Origin: Gallionellaceae bacterium
GTDB lineage: Bacteria; Pseudomonadota; Gammaproteobacteria; Burkholderiales; Gallionellaceae
DNA length: 9,885 nucleotides
Reading direction: 5' to 3'
Assembly: GCA_003151655.1 (NCBI GenBank)
Contig: PLYB01000179.1
Coordinates: 162 to 10,046, forward strand
The stretch's first letter is position 1. The number at the start of each line of letters is the position of its first letter. The position numbers were made by a program, and so were the translations under genes. Under the pieces are notes generated by a model that worked only from the letters and a program-made list of their open reading frames with translations, searched no databases and had not been told where the DNA came from. Of the stretch, positions 6,189 through 9,885 are shown piece by piece.

Positions 6189-6718
6189 AGCTGGGGGCGC
6201 AAGGCTGGTTCAGCGGCGTGCGGCGGGTGGTGTCGCCCAATTATGACACGCGTCCGTCACACATGCCGATTCGCTTGTTGATCATTCATAGCATCAGTCT
6301 GCCGCTGGGAGAATTCGGTGGAGACGATGTCCGACGCTTATTCACTAACACCTTAAATCCGGAGGATCACCCCTATTTCGAACAACTGCGCGGACTGAAA
6401 GTCTCTTCCCATTTCTTCATCCGTCGCAACGGCGAAATCGTTCAATTTGTCTCTTGTTTGCATCGTGCCTGGCATGCGGGCCAATCACTTTGGCAGGGGC
6501 GCACGCGCTGCAACGATTTTTCAATCGGCATAGAAATGGAAGGAAGTGATTACCTTCCTTTTGATGAATTACAGTACCGCAGCCTGTCAAAATTGACCCG
6601 CCGCTTGCAGCGTGCCTACCGTTTTAGCGAGATTGTTGGGCATGCGGATGTCGCTCCGGGGCGCAAGACCGATCCGGGGCCATTTTTTGACTGGGAGCGT
6701 TACCTGAAATCGCTCTAA
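6185..6718 (+). CDS. ampD: AmpD, 1,6-anhydro-N-acetylmuramyl-L-alanine amidase (TTG start)
   Basis: This 177-residue zinc amidase of the Amidase_2 family cleaves anhydroMurNAc from the stem peptide during cytosolic peptidoglycan recycling. By analogy with enterobacterial AmpD, the zinc ligands are H35 (in IIHSISLPLGEFGG), H153 (VGHADVAPGRKTDPG) and D163. E117 (GIEMEG) and K161 match the residues needed for catalysis. There is no signal peptide, which separates it from the periplasmic AmiD type. The start is TTG at 6185, overlapping the pilR stop (TTGA), with AAGGA (6171-6175) nine bases upstream. It places AQGW at residues 5-8, where AmpD proteins normally have it, and the next in-frame ATG would remove the conserved N-terminus. 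In many bacteria AmpD loss induces AmpC beta-lactamase through AmpR; no ampC or ampR is visible here. Its place in a pilus-regulator operon looks like lineage gene order, not shared function. Confidence 0.93.
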   Translation: MKLGAQGWFSGVRRVVSPNYDTRPSHMPIRLLIIHSISLPLGEFGGDDVRRLFTNTLNPEDHPYFEQLRGLKVSSHFFIRRNGEIVQFVSCLHRAWHAGQSLWQGRTRCNDFSIGIEMEGSDYLPFDELQYRSLSKLTRRLQRAYRFSEIVGHADVAPGRKTDPGPFFDWERYLKSL

Positions 6719-6734
6719 AAATCTACATTTTTAG
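6715..6734. terminator. A/T-rich hairpin overlapping the ampD stop
   Basis: CTAAAAAT (6715-6722) is perfectly inverted as ATTTTTAG (6727-6734) with a CTAC loop, and a T run (6739-6743) lies a few bases downstream. The stem includes the ampD stop codon. It has little G/C, so it would be a weak terminator or a 3'-end stabilising element. GCATCGTT (6745-6752) is inverted as AACGATGC (6805-6812) in the same intergenic region. Confidence 0.35.
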
Positions 6735-6792
6735 TATGTTTTTCGCATCGTTATGTTTGCTAAATAGAAAAATATATAGGCCAAAATACTGC

Positions 6793-6820
6793 TTGCATAA
6801 ATCGAACGATGCACTAGAAT
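6793..6820 (+). promoter_or_regulatory. Candidate nrdA promoter
   Basis: TTGCAT (6793-6798) is 16 bp from TAGAAT (6815-6820; five of six matches to TATAAT). The -10 lies inside the first NrdR-like box, and transcription would start near 6827, giving a leader of about 100 nt. The overlap of -10 and operator fits repression by NrdR. Confidence 0.45.
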
Positions 6821-6826
6821 TAGCGA
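6811..6826. promoter_or_regulatory. NrdR box 1 (upstream)
   Basis: GCACTAGAATTAGCGA matches about 10 of 16 positions of a symmetric NrdR box (ACACTATATATAGTGT), including the conserved CACTA half. It covers the candidate -10 of nrdA. The second box starts 31 bp downstream, the helical spacing typical of paired NrdR boxes. Confidence 0.65.
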
Positions 6827-6841
6827 AAATTTGCTGTTGGA

Positions 6842-6857
6842 CTACTAGATGTAGTGG
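6842..6857. promoter_or_regulatory. NrdR box 2 (downstream)
   Basis: CTACTAGATGTAGTGG matches about 11 of 16 positions of the symmetric NrdR box, with ACTA and TAGTG half-sites. It starts exactly 31 bp after box 1 and lies in the probable 5' leader of nrdA. NrdR is a zinc-finger/ATP-cone repressor of ribonucleotide reductase genes that binds two such boxes on the same DNA face. Confidence 0.7.
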
Positions 6858-6927
6858 TTTTGTGTTTTATTCGCTATTTGGTTTTTAACCGGGTAGATTT
6901 TGTAATTTGTCATCAAAGGGGTGTTGT

Positions 6928-9798
6928 ATGTTGCTATCTTCAGAGGGCGTGTCGCCTTCTTTCTCAGTCCCTCCGCGTCAAGAATCTGAAAACTCGGTTT
7001 CCTCAAGTTCCTCGCTGCCGCTGGACCAATACAAAGTGATTCGTCGCAACGGCTCGGTGGTTTCGTTCGAGCCGGGCAAAGTATCTATTGCCATGACCAA
7101 GGCATTTCTTGCCGTTAACGGTGGACAGGGCGCGGCTTCGGCGCGCGTGCGCGAGCTGGTAGAGCAAATGACAGCCGGTGTGGTCAATGCACTGGTGCGC
7201 CGTCAACCCCACGGCGGCACTTTCCATATCGAGGATATTCAAGATCAGGTAGAGCTGTCCTTGATGCGTTCGGGTGAGCATGATGTGGCGCGTTCTTATG
7301 TGTTATATCGCGAACAACGCACGCAGGAACGCAGCAAAGCCAAGAAAAATGAAACTGCTCATGTGTTGCAAGTAAAAGAAAATGGCGTGTTGCGTCCGCT
7401 GGATGTGGCGGGTCTATCCGCCCAGATTGAATCTGCCTGCATCGGCTTGGGCGACGCAGTTGATGCGGACAAAATACTTAAACATACTTTGAAGGATCTG
7501 TATGACGGCGTGCCGGTTGAAGAGGTGCGCAAGTGCGCTATTCTGTCGGCTCGCTCCTTGATTGAACAAGACCCGGCATACGGCTTTGTGACGGCACGTC
7601 TGTTGTTGAATAATATTCGTTGTGAAATTCTGGGCGAAGAAGTGCCGCAAGCAGAGATGGCAGCACGCTACGCGGAATATTTTCCGAAATATATCAAGCG
7701 CGCAATCGCGGCGGAATTGCTGGATGAAAAATTGGCACAATTCGATCTGCCGCGTTTGGCGAAGGAGCTCGATCCCAGTCGCGATTTGCAATTCGACTAT
7801 CTGGGCTTGCAGACGCTGTATGACCGCTATTTCCTGCATATCGAAGATGAGCGTCTCGAATTACCACAGGCATTTTTCATGCGTGTTGCGATGGGTCTTG
7901 CGCTCAACGAAGTTGACCGCGAAGGCCGTGCGATTGAATTTTACCGCCTGTTGTCCAGCTTTAATTTCATGAGCTCAACACCGACGTTGTTCAATTCCGG
8001 CACGCGTCGTTCGCAATTGTCTTCGTGCTACTTGACCACCGTTGCCGATGATTTGGATGGCATTTACGAGGCGCTGAAGGAAAATGCCTTGTTGTCAAAA
8101 TTCGCGGGCGGCTTGGGCAACGACTGGACCAATGTGCGCGCCTTGGGCAGCCACATCAAAGGCACCAATGGTAAATCGCAGGGCGTGGTTCCGTTCCTGA
8201 AAGTGGTCAACGATACAGCGGTAGCGGTAAACCAAGGCGGCAAGCGCAAGGGCGCGGTATGCGCCTATCTGGAAACATGGCATCTGGATATCGAAGAGTT
8301 TCTGGAGTTGCGCAAGAATACCGGCGATGACCGTCGCCGTACGCACGACATGAATACCTCCAACTGGATTCCCGATTTGTTCATGAAGCGTGTGATGGAA
8401 GGCGGGGAGTGGACGCTATTCTCGCCGTCGAATTGCCCTGATCTGCATGACAAGTTTGGTGCAGAATTCGAACAAGCCTATGTGGCTTATGAAGCGAAAG
8501 CCGCCCGTGGCGAACTCAAATTGTTCCGCACGGTTCAGGCCGCCAGTTTGTGGCGCAAGATGCTCACCATGCTGTTTGAAACCGGCCATCCGTGGATCAC
8601 TTTCAAAGACCCATGCAACATTCGCAGTCCGCAACAACATGTGGGCGTGGTGCATAGCTCCAATTTGTGTACAGAAATCACCCTGAACACTTCCGACTCC
8701 GAGATTGCAGTTTGTAATCTGGGTTCCGTTAATCTGGCGGCACATTTGCATCCGCGTGGCCACGAGAAGTTTGGCCAGTTGGATCATGAAAAGTTGCAGC
8801 GCACAATACGTACCGCGATGCGCATGTTGGATAACGTGATCGACATCAATTACTACGCGGTAAAAAAAGCGCGCGATGCCAATCTGAAGCACCGTCCGGT
8901 CGGCATGGGCATCATGGGCTTTCAGGATGCGCTGCATGAATTGCGCGTGCCGTATTCTTCCGAGGTGGCAGTCGAATTTGCCGACCGTTCGATGGAGGTG
9001 GTGTGCTACTACGCCTACTTGGCTTCAAGCGAATTGGCCGCAGAGCGTGGTCGTTACTCCAGCTATCGCGGCAGCTTGTGGGACAAAGGAATTTTGCCGC
9101 AAGATACCGTTGAGATGCTGCGTACTTCGCGCGGCGGTTATGTGGAACTGGATGATTCCACCACGCTCGACTGGGATGCACTGCGTGCCCACATCAAGCA
9201 ACACGGCATGCGTAACTCCAATTGTGTTGCGATTGCGCCGACTGCAACTATTTCCAATATCATCGGGGTGTCGGCCTGCATCGAGCCGACCTACCAGAAC
9301 ATTTTTGTGAAATCGAATCTGTCGGGCGAGTTCACTATCATTAACGAGCATTTGGTGAAAGACCTCAAGGCGATCGGGTTGTGGGACGAAGTAATGATCG
9401 CCGACCTCAAATATTTTGACGGTAGCCTGGCAAAGATCGACCGCATTCCCGCCGAGATACGCGCCCTCTATGCCACCGCGTTCGAAGTCGAACCGAAATG
9501 GTTGATCGAGGCAGCGGCACGCCGTCAAAAATGGATCGACCAAGCGCAGTCGCTCAATATCTACATGTCCGGCGTATCCGGTCGCAAGCTGGATGAGACT
9601 TACAAGCTGGCATGGCTGCGTGGTTTGAAAACCACCTACTATCTGCGCACCTTGGGTGCAACCTCGGCTGAGAAATCGACTTCGCGCGCCGGTTCGTTAA
9701 ATGCGGTTTCCAGCGGTGGCGAGGTAGCTGCTGCACCGGTAGTTGAGGAAGCGAAATTCTGTTCGATCGACAATCCGGAGTGCGAAGCCTGTCAGTAA
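6928..9798 (+). CDS. nrdA: Class Ia ribonucleoside-diphosphate reductase, alpha (large) subunit
   Basis: This 956-residue subunit reduces NDPs to dNDPs with a radical supplied by NrdB. After a Ser/Pro-rich leader (1-33) come an ATP-cone (about 35-130, YKVIRRNG) and a second, cone-like region (about 147-232), as in the longer NrdA of Pseudomonas aeruginosa. Active-site residues are visible: redox Cys C367 (SSCY) and C596 (AVCNLG), thiyl-radical C581 with N579 and E583 (NLCTE), radical-transfer tyrosines Y904/Y905 (TTYYLRTLGA), and C-terminal redox cysteines in PECEACQ (C952, C955). The tyrosine pair and C-terminal cysteines fit class I. I chose the ATG at 6928 because AAAGGGG (6915-6921) lies six bases before it; an in-frame TTG at 6907 lacks such a site. 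Paired NrdR-like boxes precede it and a terminator follows. nrdB is expected downstream, outside the window. Confidence 0.96.
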   Translation: MLLSSEGVSPSFSVPPRQESENSVSSSSSLPLDQYKVIRRNGSVVSFEPGKVSIAMTKAFLAVNGGQGAASARVRELVEQMTAGVVNALVRRQPHGGTFHIEDIQDQVELSLMRSGEHDVARSYVLYREQRTQERSKAKKNETAHVLQVKENGVLRPLDVAGLSAQIESACIGLGDAVDADKILKHTLKDLYDGVPVEEVRKCAILSARSLIEQDPAYGFVTARLLLNNIRCEILGEEVPQAEMAARYAEYFPKYIKRAIAAELLDEKLAQFDLPRLAKELDPSRDLQFDYLGLQTLYDRYFLHIEDERLELPQAFFMRVAMGLALNEVDREGRAIEFYRLLSSFNFMSSTPTLFNSGTRRSQLSSCYLTTVADDLDGIYEALKENALLSKFAGGLGNDWTNVRALGSHIKGTNGKSQGVVPFLKVVNDTAVAVNQGGKRKGAVCAYLETWHLDIEEFLELRKNTGDDRRRTHDMNTSNWIPDLFMKRVMEGGEWTLFSPSNCPDLHDKFGAEFEQAYVAYEAKAARGELKLFRTVQAASLWRKMLTMLFETGHPWITFKDPCNIRSPQQHVGVVHSSNLCTEITLNTSDSEIAVCNLGSVNLAAHLHPRGHEKFGQLDHEKLQRTIRTAMRMLDNVIDINYYAVKKARDANLKHRPVGMGIMGFQDALHELRVPYSSEVAVEFADRSMEVVCYYAYLASSELAAERGRYSSYRGSLWDKGILPQDTVEMLRTSRGGYVELDDSTTLDWDALRAHIKQHGMRNSNCVAIAPTATISNIIGVSACIEPTYQNIFVKSNLSGEFTIINEHLVKDLKAIGLWDEVMIADLKYFDGSLAKIDRIPAEIRALYATAFEVEPKWLIEAAARRQKWIDQAQSLNIYMSGVSGRKLDETYKLAWLRGLKTTYYLRTLGATSAEKSTSRAGSLNAVSSGGEVAAAPVVEEAKFCSIDNPECEACQ

Positions 9799-9823
9799 GG
9801 CTAATAATTAGCATGATCCTTTG

Positions 9824-9851
9824 CGCCCCCGTTAAAAGCGGGGGCGTTTTT
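9824..9851 (+). terminator. Strong intrinsic terminator after nrdA
   Basis: CGCCCCCG (9824-9831) pairs perfectly with CGGGGGCG (9839-9846) around a 7-nt loop, followed by five T residues (9847-9851). It begins 26 bp after the nrdA stop. It implies that whatever follows, commonly nrdB, gets reduced read-through or has its own promoter. The last 34 bases of the window show no gene. Confidence 0.9.
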
Positions 9852-9885
9852 ATATTCGGGAACAGTCCTGTCCGGAGATACGCGT

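Noticed and set aside
6767..6782. Third NrdR-like site (ATATATAG half)
   Set aside because: Only one half-site matches, and it is 44 bp from box 1, which does not fit the helical spacing of paired boxes.
6907..6927. nrdA start at TTG 6907
   Set aside because: The AAAGGGG site at 6915-6921 is correctly spaced for the ATG at 6928 and would lie inside the longer frame.
8416..9543. Long antisense frames (about 172 codons each) inside nrdA
   Set aside because: They mirror the strongly coding nrdA frame, and their translations are rich in His, Arg and Cys without domain motifs.
1..9885. CRISPR arrays, tRNA or rRNA genes
   Set aside because: No regularly spaced repeat series, tRNA-like cloverleaf or rRNA sequence was seen on reading either strand.

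Overview
The window looks like a chromosomal stretch of a betaproteobacterium. The gene order PP0621-type zinc-ribbon protein, pilS, pilR, ampD, nrdA and the protein sequences resemble Nitrosomonadales such as the Gallionellaceae. That placement is from memory of family order, not from a search. All genes are on the + strand.

Left third (1 to about 2741): a two-gene operon with an ATGA overlap lies between two diverged inverted repeats. Gene 1 has an AlbA_2/Schlafen-type N-terminus and a GHKL-type ATPase C-terminus. Gene 2 is a ParA/MinD-type deviant-Walker ATPase with no ParB partner. The outer 24 bp of the repeats match at 21 positions (1-24 versus the reverse complement of 2718-2741). Two inner motifs recur at nearly the same distance from each end. 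No transposase or integrase is visible. I read this as a cargo cassette with transposon-like ends, possibly a defence or conflict system, inserted next to a conserved housekeeping block. Both the mobility and the defence role are inferences. The left repeat starts at base 1, so the true left boundary is not visible.

Middle (2961-6718): a tight operon of a small membrane-anchored PP0621-family protein, the PilS sensor kinase, the PilR sigma54 activator (type IV pilus control) and AmpD (cytosolic anhydro-muropeptide amidase). Spacings are +5 nt, then an 11-nt overlap, then a 4-nt overlap, so translation is probably coupled. AmpD starts at TTG.

Right (6719-9885): nrdA, the class Ia ribonucleotide reductase large subunit with two ATP-cone regions. 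Its leader carries two NrdR-box-like palindromes exactly 31 bp apart; the first covers a candidate -10 element. A strong intrinsic terminator follows nrdA, before any nrdB, which is not in the window.

The housekeeping part is ordinary and well supported. The part worth follow-up is the repeat-flanked AlbA_2-ATPase/ParA cassette.
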